From Pseudomonas songnenensis (GTDB lineage Bacteria; Pseudomonadota; Gammaproteobacteria; Pseudomonadales; Pseudomonadaceae): 64,000 bases of DNA. Location of the stretch: positions 186,001 through 250,000 of the forward strand of contig NZ_RFFN01000003.1 of NCBI RefSeq assembly GCF_003696315.1. Reading direction: 5' to 3'. The position numbers and the translations under genes are program-made. Positions 30,547-38,970 of the stretch are shown here, piece after piece. Below the pieces are notes generated by a model. The model did no database searches. It had not been told where the DNA came from and was given only the letters and a program-made list of their open reading frames with translations. The first letter of the stretch is position 1, and the number at the start of each line of letters is the position of its first letter.

Positions 30547-31440
30547 ATGTATCTGAAACTGCTGCAATCGTGCAATCGCCTCCACCCGCGCGCCTGGGAC
30601 TTCATCCAGCTGATGCGCCTGGACAAGCCCATCGGCACTTACCTGCTGCTGTGGCCGACGCTGTGGGCGCTGTGGATTGCTGCCGAAGGCGTGCCCAGCG
30701 CGAAGAACCTGTTCATCTTCATTACCGGCGTGATCCTGATGCGCGCCGCCGGCTGTGTGGTCAACGATTTCGCCGATCGCAACTTCGATGGCCACGTGCA
30801 GCGCACCCAGGCGCGCCCGATGGCCGCCGGTCGGGTCAGCTCGCGTGAGGCCTGGACGCTGTTCGCCGTGCTGGTGGGCCTGAGCTTCGGCCTGGTGCTG
30901 CTGACCAACGCGACGACGGTCTACCTGTCCTTCGGCGCGCTGGCCCTGGCCGCCTGCTACCCGTTCATGAAGCGCTACACCTTCTACCCGCAGGTGGTGC
31001 TCGGCGCGGCATTCTCCTGGGGCATGCCGATGGCGTTCACTGCCGAAACCGGCAGCCTGCCACCGGAAGCCTGGCTGCTGTTCATCGCCAACCTGCTGTG
31101 GACGGTGGCGTACGACACCTACTACGCCATGGCCGATCGCGACGACGACCTGAAAATCGGCATCAAGTCCACCGCCATCCTCTTCGGCGAAGCGGACCGC
31201 GTCATCATCGTCACGCTGCAGGGCCTGGCCCTGTTCTGCCTGCTCCTCGCTGGCGTGCGTTTCGAGCTCGGCCAGTGGTTCCACCTCGGCCTTGTGATCG
31301 CCGCCGGCTGCTTCGCCTGGGAGTTCTGGAAGACTCAATCGCGCAAGCCACAGGCCTGCTTCAAGGCTTTTCTGCATAACCACTGGGCGGGGCTGGCGAT
31401 CCTTGCCGGCATCGTGCTGGATTACGCCACCCGGGCTTAA
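30547..31440 (+). CDS. ubiA: 4-hydroxybenzoate octaprenyltransferase
   Basis: 297 residues from the ATG at 30547 after AAGGAGAGCC. An integral membrane prenyltransferase (about eight or nine hydrophobic segments) that attaches the polyprenyl tail to 4-hydroxybenzoate. The two Asp-rich motifs that bind Mg-diphosphate are present: [15 protein letters not shown] and [16 protein letters not shown]. The N-terminal [20 protein letters not shown] is characteristic. It takes the product of UbiC directly. Confidence 0.96.
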   Translation: MYLKLLQSCNRLHPRAWDFIQLMRLDKPIGTYLLLWPTLWALWIAAEGVPSAKNLFIFITGVILMRAAGCVVNDFADRNFDGHVQRTQARPMAAGRVSSREAWTLFAVLVGLSFGLVLLTNATTVYLSFGALALAACYPFMKRYTFYPQVVLGAAFSWGMPMAFTAETGSLPPEAWLLFIANLLWTVAYDTYYAMADRDDDLKIGIKSTAILFGEADRVIIVTLQGLALFCLLLAGVRFELGQWFHLGLVIAAGCFAWEFWKTQSRKPQACFKAFLHNHWAGLAILAGIVLDYATRA

Positions 31441-31492
31441 GCCTGCACGCACCGGGCTAGAGCCATCCTTTCGCTGCTGGGTTGCCGTCTGC

Positions 31493-31510
31493 CTGTCACA
31501 TGGCTGCAAT
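31493..31510 (+). promoter_or_regulatory. Pho box upstream of phoB
   Basis: CTGTCAC-ATGG-CTGCAAT, two 7-base half-sites 11 bases apart, matching the PhoB box pattern CTGTCAT-N4-CTGTCAT. It lies 50 bases upstream of the phoB ATG, fitting autoinduction of phoBR under phosphate starvation. The second half-site deviates by two bases. Confidence 0.7.
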
Positions 31511-31559
31511 AATTCCGTTATCTAATGCCGGACGACAAGAACAGACCCGAGGCTTGACC

Positions 31560-32249
31560 ATGAATGGCAAGAGCATACTGATCGTCGATGACGAGGCGCC
31601 GATCCGGGAGATGATCGTCGTCGCCCTGGAAATGGCTGGCTATGACTGTCTCGAAGCAGAGAACACCCAGCAGGCCCATGCGCTGATCATCGACCGCAAG
31701 CCGGACCTGATCCTGCTCGACTGGATGCTGCCCGGCACCTCGGGCATCGAGCTGGCCCGCCGCCTCAAGCGTGACGAGCTGACCGCCGACACGCCGATCA
31801 TCATGCTCACCGCCAAGGGTGAAGAGGACAACAAGATCCAGGGCCTGGAAGTCGGTGCCGACGACTACATCACCAAGCCCTTCTCGCCACGCGAACTGGT
31901 GGCACGTCTGAAGGCCGTGCTGCGCCGGGCGACACCGGTGGACAGCGAGTCGCCGATCGAGATCGGCGGCCTGTTGCTCGACCCGGTCAGCCACCGCGTC
32001 ACCATCGACGGCAAGCCGGCCGAGATGGGCCCCACCGAATACCGCCTGCTGCAGTTCTTCATGACCCACCAGGAGCGCGCCTACACCCGCAGCCAGTTGC
32101 TCGATCAGGTCTGGGGCGGCAATGTCTATGTCGAGGAGCGCACCGTGGACGTGCATATCCGCCGACTGCGCAAGGCCCTCGGCGAAGCCTATGAGAACCT
32201 GGTGCAGACGGTACGCGGCACCGGTTATCGTTTCTCCAGCAAAAGCTGA
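31560..32249 (+). CDS. phoB: Phosphate regulon response regulator PhoB
   Basis: 229 residues from the ATG at 31560. Receiver domain: acidic pair Asp10-Asp11, phospho-acceptor Asp54 in [15 protein letters not shown], and Lys in [10 protein letters not shown]. An OmpR-type winged helix follows ([20 protein letters not shown], then [13 protein letters not shown]). When phosphorylated by PhoR it binds Pho boxes and activates phosphate-starvation genes. A Pho box precedes it and phoR follows 68 bases later. Confidence 0.96.
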   Translation: MNGKSILIVDDEAPIREMIVVALEMAGYDCLEAENTQQAHALIIDRKPDLILLDWMLPGTSGIELARRLKRDELTADTPIIMLTAKGEEDNKIQGLEVGADDYITKPFSPRELVARLKAVLRRATPVDSESPIEIGGLLLDPVSHRVTIDGKPAEMGPTEYRLLQFFMTHQERAYTRSQLLDQVWGGNVYVEERTVDVHIRRLRKALGEAYENLVQTVRGTGYRFSSKS

Positions 32250-32317
32250 GCACGCCGGGTGAGCATGCGTCCCGGCGTTTTCCACCCCATCATCGCCACC
32301 TCTCTGGAGTGCATCGG

Positions 32318-33619
32318 TTGAATCAGGACTGGCAAGGAGCCCTCGTTCGTCGTCTGCTGCTCCTGCTCGGCGGCTGCCTGCTGCTGGGGCTGATCACCGG
32401 CGAATATGCCTGGGTGCTGGTGATCGGTTTGAGCGGCTATCTCGTCTGGACCCTGCGCCAGCTGCTGCGTCTGCAGCGCTGGCTGCACCGTGCCGATCCG
32501 GACGAGCCACCGCCCGATTCGGCCGGCATCTGGGGCGATGTGTTCGACAATCTCTACCAGATGCAGCGCCGCGACCTGCGCCTGCGTGGCGAGCTGCAGG
32601 GCATCATCGACCGCGCCCAGGGTTCGACCGCAGCCCTCAAGGATGCGGTGATCATGCTCGACAGCGACGGCAACCTGGAATGGTGGAACCCCGCCGCCAA
32701 CCGCCTGCTGGGGCTGAAGAAGCCGCAGGATGCCGGCCACCCCATCGGCAATCTGGTGCGCCATCCGGCATTCAAGGAGTACTTCGACAAAGGCAACTAC
32801 GACCAGCCGCTGGAGCTGGCCTCGCCGGTGGACGATCGCCTGCGCCTGCAGTTCAACATCACCCGCTACGGCAATCGCGAACACCTGCTGCTGGTGCGGG
32901 ACGTGACTCGCCTGCATCAGCTCGAACAAATGCGCAAAGACTTCGTCGCCAACGTCTCCCACGAGCTGCGCACGCCGCTCACCGTGATCGCCGGCTATCT
33001 CGAAACGCTGCTGGAAAATGCCGAAGCGGTGAACCCTCGCTGGCTTCGCGCGCTGCAGCAGATGAACCAGCAGGCCGGCCGCATGCAGCACCTGCTAAAC
33101 GACCTGCTCTTGCTGGCCCGCCTGGAAACCAGCAGCCGCCCGACCGACAACCAGCCAGTGGCGGTGGGCCTGCTGTTGCAGTCGATCATCAGCGATGCCC
33201 GTGCCCTGTCCGGCAACCGCGGGCACCTGATCAGCCTCGACGCCGATCCGGCGTTGCAGCTCAAGGGCAGCGAGGCGGAACTGCGCAGTGCCTTCTCCAA
33301 CCTGGTGTTCAACGCGGTGAAGTACACACCGGACGGCGGCAGCGTGCATGTGCGCTGGTGGGGTGACGAGGTTGGCGCGCACCTCAGCGTCGAGGACAGC
33401 GGTATCGGCATCGAGCAGAAGCATCTGCCACGCTTGACCGAGCGTTTCTATCGGGTCGACTCCAGCCGCGCCAGCAGCACCGGCGGCACCGGGCTCGGCC
33501 TGGCGATCGTCAAGCATGTGCTGCTACGCCATCAGGGACGCCTGGACATCAGCAGCACCCCCGGCCAGGGCAGTCGCTTTTCCTGCCACTTCCAGAACAG
33601 CCAGGTGCCCGGCCGCTGA
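32318..33619 (+). CDS. phoR: Phosphate regulon sensor kinase PhoR
   Basis: 433 residues from a TTG at 32318, eight bases after GGAG. A GTG nine bases earlier overlaps that ribosome site and is rejected. Order: two short hydrophobic segments (LLLLLGGCLLLGLITG, AWVLVIGLSGYLVW), a PAS region near residues 105-200 (LKDAVIMLDSDGNLEWWNPAAN), HisKA with His215 in VSHELRTPLTVIAGYLETL, and HATPase with NLVFNAVKYTPDGG and STGGTGLGLAIVKHVL. It senses phosphate status through PstSCAB-PhoU, which are not in the window. Confidence 0.95.
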   Translation: MNQDWQGALVRRLLLLLGGCLLLGLITGEYAWVLVIGLSGYLVWTLRQLLRLQRWLHRADPDEPPPDSAGIWGDVFDNLYQMQRRDLRLRGELQGIIDRAQGSTAALKDAVIMLDSDGNLEWWNPAANRLLGLKKPQDAGHPIGNLVRHPAFKEYFDKGNYDQPLELASPVDDRLRLQFNITRYGNREHLLLVRDVTRLHQLEQMRKDFVANVSHELRTPLTVIAGYLETLLENAEAVNPRWLRALQQMNQQAGRMQHLLNDLLLLARLETSSRPTDNQPVAVGLLLQSIISDARALSGNRGHLISLDADPALQLKGSEAELRSAFSNLVFNAVKYTPDGGSVHVRWWGDEVGAHLSVEDSGIGIEQKHLPRLTERFYRVDSSRASSTGGTGLGLAIVKHVLLRHQGRLDISSTPGQGSRFSCHFQNSQVPGR

Positions 33620-33720
33620 TTGCGGTATATCCGCGAGCAGCTGGAAAAATCCCGCTGCTCGCTTGAAAAGCCGGCTCGTCGCCGCCATCCTGTCGCGATC
33701 ATTGGCTACCCGAACCCTTC

Positions 33721-35064
33721 ATGGACCCCTCCCCCAGTTACGCCGCCTCTTCCTACTTCGCCGATTTCGGCCTGATCCTCTTCGCTCTGTTCCTCGTGCT
33801 GCTCAACGGCTTCTTCGTCGCCGCCGAGTTCGCCATGGTCAAGCTGCGCGCCACCAAGGTGGAAGCCATCGCCAGCCGGCATGGCTGGCGCGGACACATC
33901 CTGCGTACCGTGCACAATCAGCTCGATGCTTACCTCTCCGCCTGCCAACTCGGCATCACCCTGGCGTCGCTGGGTCTCGGCTGGGTCGGCGAGCCGGCGT
34001 TCGCGCACCTGCTCGAACCGCTGCTGGCGGGCATCGGTATCCAGTCGCCGGCACTGGTGCATGGCATCGCCTTCTTCACGGCGTTCTTCATCATCTCCTA
34101 CCTGCATATCGTCATTGGCGAGCTGGCACCGAAGTCCTGGGCGATCCGCAAACCGGAGCTGCTGTCGCTGTGGACGGCCGTGCCGCTGTACCTGTTCTAC
34201 TGGCTGATGTACCCGGCGATCTACCTGCTCAACGCCAGCGCCAACGCCATCCTGCGCATCGCCGGCCAGGGTGAGCCGGGCATGCACCACGACCATCACT
34301 ACAGCCGCGAGGAGCTCAAGCTGATCCTGCACTCCAACCGCGCCCGCGACCCGAGCAACCCGCAGATCCAGGTGCTGGCCTCGGCGGTGGAGATGAGCGA
34401 GCTGGAAGTGGTGGACTGGGCCAACTCCCGTGAGGATCTGCTGCAGCTGGACCACGATGCACCGCTGGCTGAGATCCTGGAAATCATCCGCCGCCACAAG
34501 TACAGCCGTTATCCGGTCTACGACAGCGCCAGGGGCGAGTACGTCGGGCTGCTGCACATCAAGGACCTGCTGCTGGCGCTGGCCGCCAATGGCGCGCTCG
34601 CCGAGGACTTCTGCCTGAGTGAGCTGCTGCGTCCGCTGGAGCGGGTGTCCAAACACATGCCGCTGGCCAGCCTGCTGGAACAGTTCCGCCAGGGCGGCGC
34701 GCATTTCGTGCTGGTCGAAGAAGGCGACCACAAGGTCATCGGCTTCCTGACCATGGAAGACGTGCTGGAAGTGCTGGTCGGCGATATTCAGGACGAGCAC
34801 CGCAAGACCGAACGCGGCGTGCTCGCCTACCAGCCGGGCAAGCTGCTGGTGCGCGGCGACACGCCGCTGTTCAAGCTTGAACGCCTGCTGGGCATCGATC
34901 TCGACCATGTCGAGGCGGAAACGCTGGCAGGGCTGGTTTACGAAACCCTCAAGCGGGTACCGGACGAGAACGAAGTGCTTCAGGTCGATGGCCTGCAGAT
35001 CGTCATCAAGAAGATGCGCGGCCCGAAGATCGTGCTCGCGAAAGTCCTGCGGCTCAAGGACTAA
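33721..35064 (+). CDS. CNNM/CBS-domain membrane protein (HlyC/CorC family)
   Basis: 447 residues. The N-terminal CNNM (DUF21) domain has about four membrane segments (ILFALFLVLLNGFFVAAEFAM, CQLGITLASLGLGWVGEPA). A pair of CBS domains spans ~215-345 (LAEILEIIRRHKYSRYPVYDSARG and VIGFLTMEDVLEVLVGDI), and a C-terminal CorC_HlyC domain follows (LLGIDLDHVEAETLAGLVYE, DGLQIVIKKMRGPKI). Older annotation calls these haemolysins; cation (Mg2+/Co2+) transport or its regulation is more likely. As I recall, P. aeruginosa has a homologue right after phoR. Substrate unknown. Confidence 0.88.
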   Translation: MDPSPSYAASSYFADFGLILFALFLVLLNGFFVAAEFAMVKLRATKVEAIASRHGWRGHILRTVHNQLDAYLSACQLGITLASLGLGWVGEPAFAHLLEPLLAGIGIQSPALVHGIAFFTAFFIISYLHIVIGELAPKSWAIRKPELLSLWTAVPLYLFYWLMYPAIYLLNASANAILRIAGQGEPGMHHDHHYSREELKLILHSNRARDPSNPQIQVLASAVEMSELEVVDWANSREDLLQLDHDAPLAEILEIIRRHKYSRYPVYDSARGEYVGLLHIKDLLLALAANGALAEDFCLSELLRPLERVSKHMPLASLLEQFRQGGAHFVLVEEGDHKVIGFLTMEDVLEVLVGDIQDEHRKTERGVLAYQPGKLLVRGDTPLFKLERLLGIDLDHVEAETLAGLVYETLKRVPDENEVLQVDGLQIVIKKMRGPKIVLAKVLRLKD

Positions 35065-35255
35065 CCCCTAGCGGATGCAGGCAATTCACAACTTACATTT
35101 TCGTTTACATACCTGCCGCTAACCGTTGATTTACAAAGAAATACGACCGCTCGTCGTAATCGTCAGAATTAATCGCGAGCAGTTCCAGTCCACGCCATAG
35201 GCGGCTCGCTCGAGCCGCCACCGATTCTCAATCGAATGACGATGGAGCTACCCGC

Positions 35256-36017
35256 ATGCGCATCAATGCTTTGACCACTGCAACCGCCCTGGCCCTCGGC
35301 CTGACAGCGACCTCCCAGGCGTTCGCCCAGTCCGCCACCGGTCCAATCTCGAACTTCGGCGTCATTGGCTCGCACAATCAGTACAAGCTGACCGTGAACG
35401 ACGAAAGCGACAAGGAACGCCTCAACCAGGGCGGGCTGTACTACAACTTCGGCAACAAGATGACCGGCCAGGAAGGCTTCATCTACCAGGCCGGCATCGA
35501 AGGTCAGTACCGGGAAAAGGACGACGTGGAATACATGTCCGCCCGCGCCGATATCGACCTGGGCCTGCGCGCTGCGCTGAGCACCAACAACTATGTCGAC
35601 GTGATCGTCGGCGGTGGCTACGACTGGGGCCGCATCGAGCAGGACGACGTCGATTTCGGCCTGTTCGAGGAAGACGTCAAGCTGACCACCCGCTCGCCGT
35701 TCGCCAAGGCCGGGGTTGGCTACAACTACCTGACCCCGGACTACACCGTACGCCTGGAAGTCGGCGCCCGTTACTCCATCGAAGCCGACAGCAAGCTGAA
35801 GGTTGGCGGTGAAAGCGACACCGTCGACCTGAAGGACAAGGTCAACCCGTACGGCGAACTGAGCGTGCTGTGGAACAAGGGCATCAACAACATGCCGATC
35901 AGCACCAGCCTGTACTACACCCAGACCCGCTACGAACTCGATAGCAGCAGTGAGTTCGCCGAGAACAGCAAGCTCAAGCAGGAGCAGGTCGGCCTGAAGG
36001 TTGGCCTGGCGTTCTAA
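35256..36017 (+). CDS. Outer-membrane beta-barrel protein
   Basis: 253 residues. A signal peptide ends at AQAFA (residue 24). The mature chain alternates hydrophobic and polar residues, is rich in Gly/Tyr/Asp, and ends in Phe (LKVGLAF), the usual outer-membrane barrel C-terminus. Likely 8-10 strands: GLYYNFGNKM, FIYQAGIEGQYREK, VDVIVGGGYDWGRI, FAKAGVGYNYLT, VRLEVGARYSIEAD, ISTSLYYTQTRYEL, QVGLKVGLAF. I do not recognise the family. It is preceded by an A/T-rich 190-base promoter region and separated from the next operon by 607 bases. A link to the downstream adhesin operon is possible only by proximity. Confidence 0.75.
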   Translation: MRINALTTATALALGLTATSQAFAQSATGPISNFGVIGSHNQYKLTVNDESDKERLNQGGLYYNFGNKMTGQEGFIYQAGIEGQYREKDDVEYMSARADIDLGLRAALSTNNYVDVIVGGGYDWGRIEQDDVDFGLFEEDVKLTTRSPFAKAGVGYNYLTPDYTVRLEVGARYSIEADSKLKVGGESDTVDLKDKVNPYGELSVLWNKGINNMPISTSLYYTQTRYELDSSSEFAENSKLKQEQVGLKVGLAF

Positions 36018-36624
36018 GCTGTTCGACTGCCCGTCGATGCTGCGCGTGCGAGCCGCGACGCAGCAAGGCGGGCAGAGCGAGGCGGCCTTGCCTGGTGAGT
36101 CACCCCGTCATACCGGGGCGACCACCTCCACTGAAACCATTCTGCACTCCTCCAACGGCGGCCAAACGGCTTGCTGCACCCCTCCCTCGATACCAACGAC
36201 CTAAAGAACTAATCCCTTAGTACTGATCGGACGATTGGTACTCGCATTGCGAAACGTTTAGCCACACATTTGACGCCAGAATTTGAGGAATAGACGACAA
36301 GAATTAATCCCCATACAGTTCGTCGGGAACTGCGTCACAGCCAGCCTGTGAGGCACATCACTTGCTAATGCCTACTTAACGACAAGAAAACAACATCGGC
36401 TGCAGCTTCCTGCGGCAGCCGAATTCTCGGCCTGGTCAGGGTCGAGAGCTAGACCCTCGCCTCAGTGGACTCGAAGCGATCGGAGCACAACGGTGCTGTG
36501 AGGACTGCTGGTGCCTGTGCGAAACCGCCGTGCCTGGTGCACGTCCGGCATGGATGCCGGGGATCGACCGATTTCGCGCAGCTACGGCCGCGCGGTAACC
36601 CAAACCGTTTCGCAGACGCTTCCG
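36018..36624. other. 607-base intergenic region with hairpin-rich leader
   Basis: No supported gene. The first ~370 bases are A/T-richer than the flanks and probably contain the adhesin-operon promoter. The last 230 bases hold three inverted repeats: CGGCTGC (36397-36403) with GCAGCCG (36415-36421), AGGGTC (36438-36443) with GACCCT (36452-36457), and CCGGCAT (36545-36551) with ATGCCGG (36554-36560). The leader could be a structured 5' UTR. I saw no match to a known riboswitch consensus, including c-di-GMP types. CCCCG (36103-36107) with CGGGG (36114-36118) may end the beta-barrel transcript. Confidence 0.6.
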
Positions 36625-38145
36625 ATGACGTATCTACCTTACGCTAAGACCACCCTGGCCCTGGTTGCCGCCCTGTCCCTTACCGCCTGTGCCCAGCTGG
36701 AGCCGCGCCCGCTGACCGAGCAGACGCTGATCGATCAGAATCGCGCTGATCAGCAGAGCGCGCAGCAGGACGTGGATCCCATCATCGGCGCCCTGACGCT
36801 TGACGAGGCCATGGCCCGCGCCCTCAAGTACAACCTCGATCGCCGCGCACGACTGCTCGAGCAGGCGCTGGCCTTCCAGCAGTACGACGTATCGCGCTAC
36901 GACATGCTGCCCAAGCTGCTGGCCCAAGCCGGCTACAGTTCGCGCGACAACGACAAGATCAGTCAGAGCCGCAATGCCGAAGACGGCTCTCTGTCGCAAT
37001 CACGCTTCATCTCCCAGGACCGCGATCACACCGTCAGTTCCCTGGCGCTGAGCTGGAACATGCTCGATCTGGGAGTTGGCTACTACGGAGCGCGCCAGCA
37101 GGCCGACCGCGCGCTGGTGGCCGGCGAGAAGCGGCGCAAGGCCATGCACCTGCTGATGCAGGATGTGCGCACCGCCTTCTGGCGCGCCGTGAGCGCACAG
37201 AAGCTCGGCAGCGAAGTACGTGCCGCCACCCAGATGGCCGAAGAAGCGCTTGCCGATGCCCGCCAGGCCGAGGCCGAACGGCTGCGCAACCCGCTCGACT
37301 CGCTGCGCTACCAGCGCCAGGTGCTGGAAAACCTGCGGCTGCTCGAAGCCATCGAACAGGAACTCTCCACCGCCCAGACCGAACTGGCGCTGCTCATCAA
37401 CGCCCCGCTGGGCCAGCCGATCACCCTCGTCGAGCCAGCCTTCGAACTCGACCGTCAGGCACTGGCCGTGCCGGTCGCCGTGATGGAAGACACTGCGCTG
37501 GGCGCCAACGCCGATCTGCGCGAGGCCCACTACAACGCCCGCATCGCCCGCGAGGAAACCCGCAAGACACTGGTGCGGCTGTTTCCCAGCCTGAACTTCA
37601 GCTACGGCCTGAACTACGACACCGACAGCTACCTGGTGAACCGCCAGTGGAACGAAGCCGGTGTGCAGCTTTCCTTCAACCTGTTCAACCTGCTGACCGG
37701 CCCGGGACAGCTCAAGCTGGCCGAGGCGGGTGTCGCGCTGGCCGACCAGCGGCGGGTGTCCATGCAGATGGCGGTACTCGCCCAGGTCCACCTGGCACGT
37801 CAGCAACTGGCCAACGCCCAGCATCAGTTCAGCCGTGCCGATGCCATCTGGACCATCGACCGCCGCATCAGCGAGCACATGGATAACCGTGAGGCGATGC
37901 AGGTGCAGAGCAAGCTCGACCGGGTCGCCAACCAGACCACCACCATTCTCAGCCTGCTGCGCCGTTACCAGGCGCTCGCCCAGGCGCAGACCGCCGAAGC
38001 GCGGCTGCAGGCCACGCTCGGCGTGGAGCCGGAGATCGGCAGCGTCGGTGATCTGACGCTGGCCGAACTGGCCCGGACGCTGGCCGCCGGCCACGGCAAC
38101 TGGCAGACGCTCGCCCGCCGCGACGGCGAGGAATCCAGCCGATGA
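36625..38145 (+). CDS. TolC-family outer-membrane lipoprotein
   Basis: 506 residues from the ATG at 36625. An upstream ATG at 36511 would add a non-signal-like extension. The signal peptide ends at a lipobox LTAC (ALVAALSLTACAQ), so the protein is lipid-anchored like OprM-type TolC proteins. The body is long amphipathic helices in two internal repeats: LTLDEAMARALKYNLDRRARLLEQAL, ALSWNMLDLGVGYYGARQQADRAL, then LFPSLNFSYGLNYDTDSY and LSFNLFNLLTGPGQLKLAEAGVALADQR. It should form the trimeric outer-membrane exit duct. First gene of the adhesin operon; its stop overlaps the next start (ATGA). Confidence 0.88.
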   Translation: MTYLPYAKTTLALVAALSLTACAQLEPRPLTEQTLIDQNRADQQSAQQDVDPIIGALTLDEAMARALKYNLDRRARLLEQALAFQQYDVSRYDMLPKLLAQAGYSSRDNDKISQSRNAEDGSLSQSRFISQDRDHTVSSLALSWNMLDLGVGYYGARQQADRALVAGEKRRKAMHLLMQDVRTAFWRAVSAQKLGSEVRAATQMAEEALADARQAEAERLRNPLDSLRYQRQVLENLRLLEAIEQELSTAQTELALLINAPLGQPITLVEPAFELDRQALAVPVAVMEDTALGANADLREAHYNARIAREETRKTLVRLFPSLNFSYGLNYDTDSYLVNRQWNEAGVQLSFNLFNLLTGPGQLKLAEAGVALADQRRVSMQMAVLAQVHLARQQLANAQHQFSRADAIWTIDRRISEHMDNREAMQVQSKLDRVANQTTTILSLLRRYQALAQAQTAEARLQATLGVEPEIGSVGDLTLAELARTLAAGHGNWQTLARRDGEESSR

Positions 38146-38921
38146 AGACAATCCCCCTCGTTCTGCTGCTGATCGCCGCGACTGGCATGGCCCAGGCGCA
38201 AACCGCGGAAACCGCGCCGGCACGCGCCGGGCTGGAGCGTCAGGAAATCCGCGCACAGCTGTTGCCACGGCAGTTCACCACCCTGGCTGCGGAGATCGGT
38301 GCCAAGGTCAACAAGCTGCCGGTTGCCGAGGGCGGCGCGTTCAAGGCCGGACAGCTGCTGGTCAGCTTCGATTGCAGCGTGCAACAGGCGATGTTGCAGA
38401 AGGCGCGTGCCGAGCTGAACGCCGCCGAGGCGACCGACAAGGCCAACCAGCGTCTGGCCGAGCTGAATTCCGTCGGTCAGCTGGAAGTGGACCTCGGCCG
38501 CGCCGGTCGGCAGAAAGCCGTCGCCGAAGTCGGCGCGCAGCAGGCGGTGCTCGGCAAGTGCGGTATCAGCGCGCCCTTCGCCGGGCGCGTCGCCGAGCAG
38601 AAGGTGCGCGAGCAGCAGTTCGTCCAGCCCGGCCAGCCGTTGCTGGACATCCTCGACGACAGCGTCTTGGAGCTCGAATTCCTGGTGCCGTCTGCCTGGC
38701 TGGTCTGGCTACGCACCGGGCAGACCTTCGATGTGGAAATCGACGAGACCGGCCAGCGCTACCCGGCACGCTTCGAGCGCATAGGCGCGCGGGTCGACCC
38801 GGTCAGCCAGTCGGTCAAGGTCGCCGCCGCCATCGATGGCCGCTTCCCCGAACTGATCGCTGGCATGAGCGGCCGCGTGCGTGTCACGCCGCCCAATGCC
38901 AACCAGACGCCCAATCAATAA
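38142..38921 (+). CDS. Periplasmic adaptor (membrane fusion) protein
   Basis: 259 residues, short for the family (usually 350-400). The signal peptide ends near MAQAQ. The lipoyl/barrel-sandwich region has AAEIGAKVNKLPVAEGGAFKAGQLLVSFD, then one short helical hairpin (QAMLQKARAELNAAEATDKANQRLAEL), the return half ISAPFAGRVAEQKVREQQFVQPGQPLLDI, and a beta-barrel region. There is no membrane helix, unlike the second adaptor at 46419. It resembles RND-type adaptors. Coupled to the TolC gene by a 4-base overlap and 49 bases upstream of the giant protein. It probably bridges an inner-membrane component to TolC. Confidence 0.86.
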   Translation: MKTIPLVLLLIAATGMAQAQTAETAPARAGLERQEIRAQLLPRQFTTLAAEIGAKVNKLPVAEGGAFKAGQLLVSFDCSVQQAMLQKARAELNAAEATDKANQRLAELNSVGQLEVDLGRAGRQKAVAEVGAQQAVLGKCGISAPFAGRVAEQKVREQQFVQPGQPLLDILDDSVLELEFLVPSAWLVWLRTGQTFDVEIDETGQRYPARFERIGARVDPVSQSVKVAAAIDGRFPELIAGMSGRVRVTPPNANQTPNQ

Positions 38922-38970
38922 ACGCAGGCATTTCCGCTGGTGCTGCTGACGCTGCCCATCGAGGTCCGAC

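Noticed and set aside
36018-36624. c-di-GMP riboswitch upstream of the adhesin operon
   Set aside because: I looked for the conserved GEMM core and did not find it; only generic hairpins are present.
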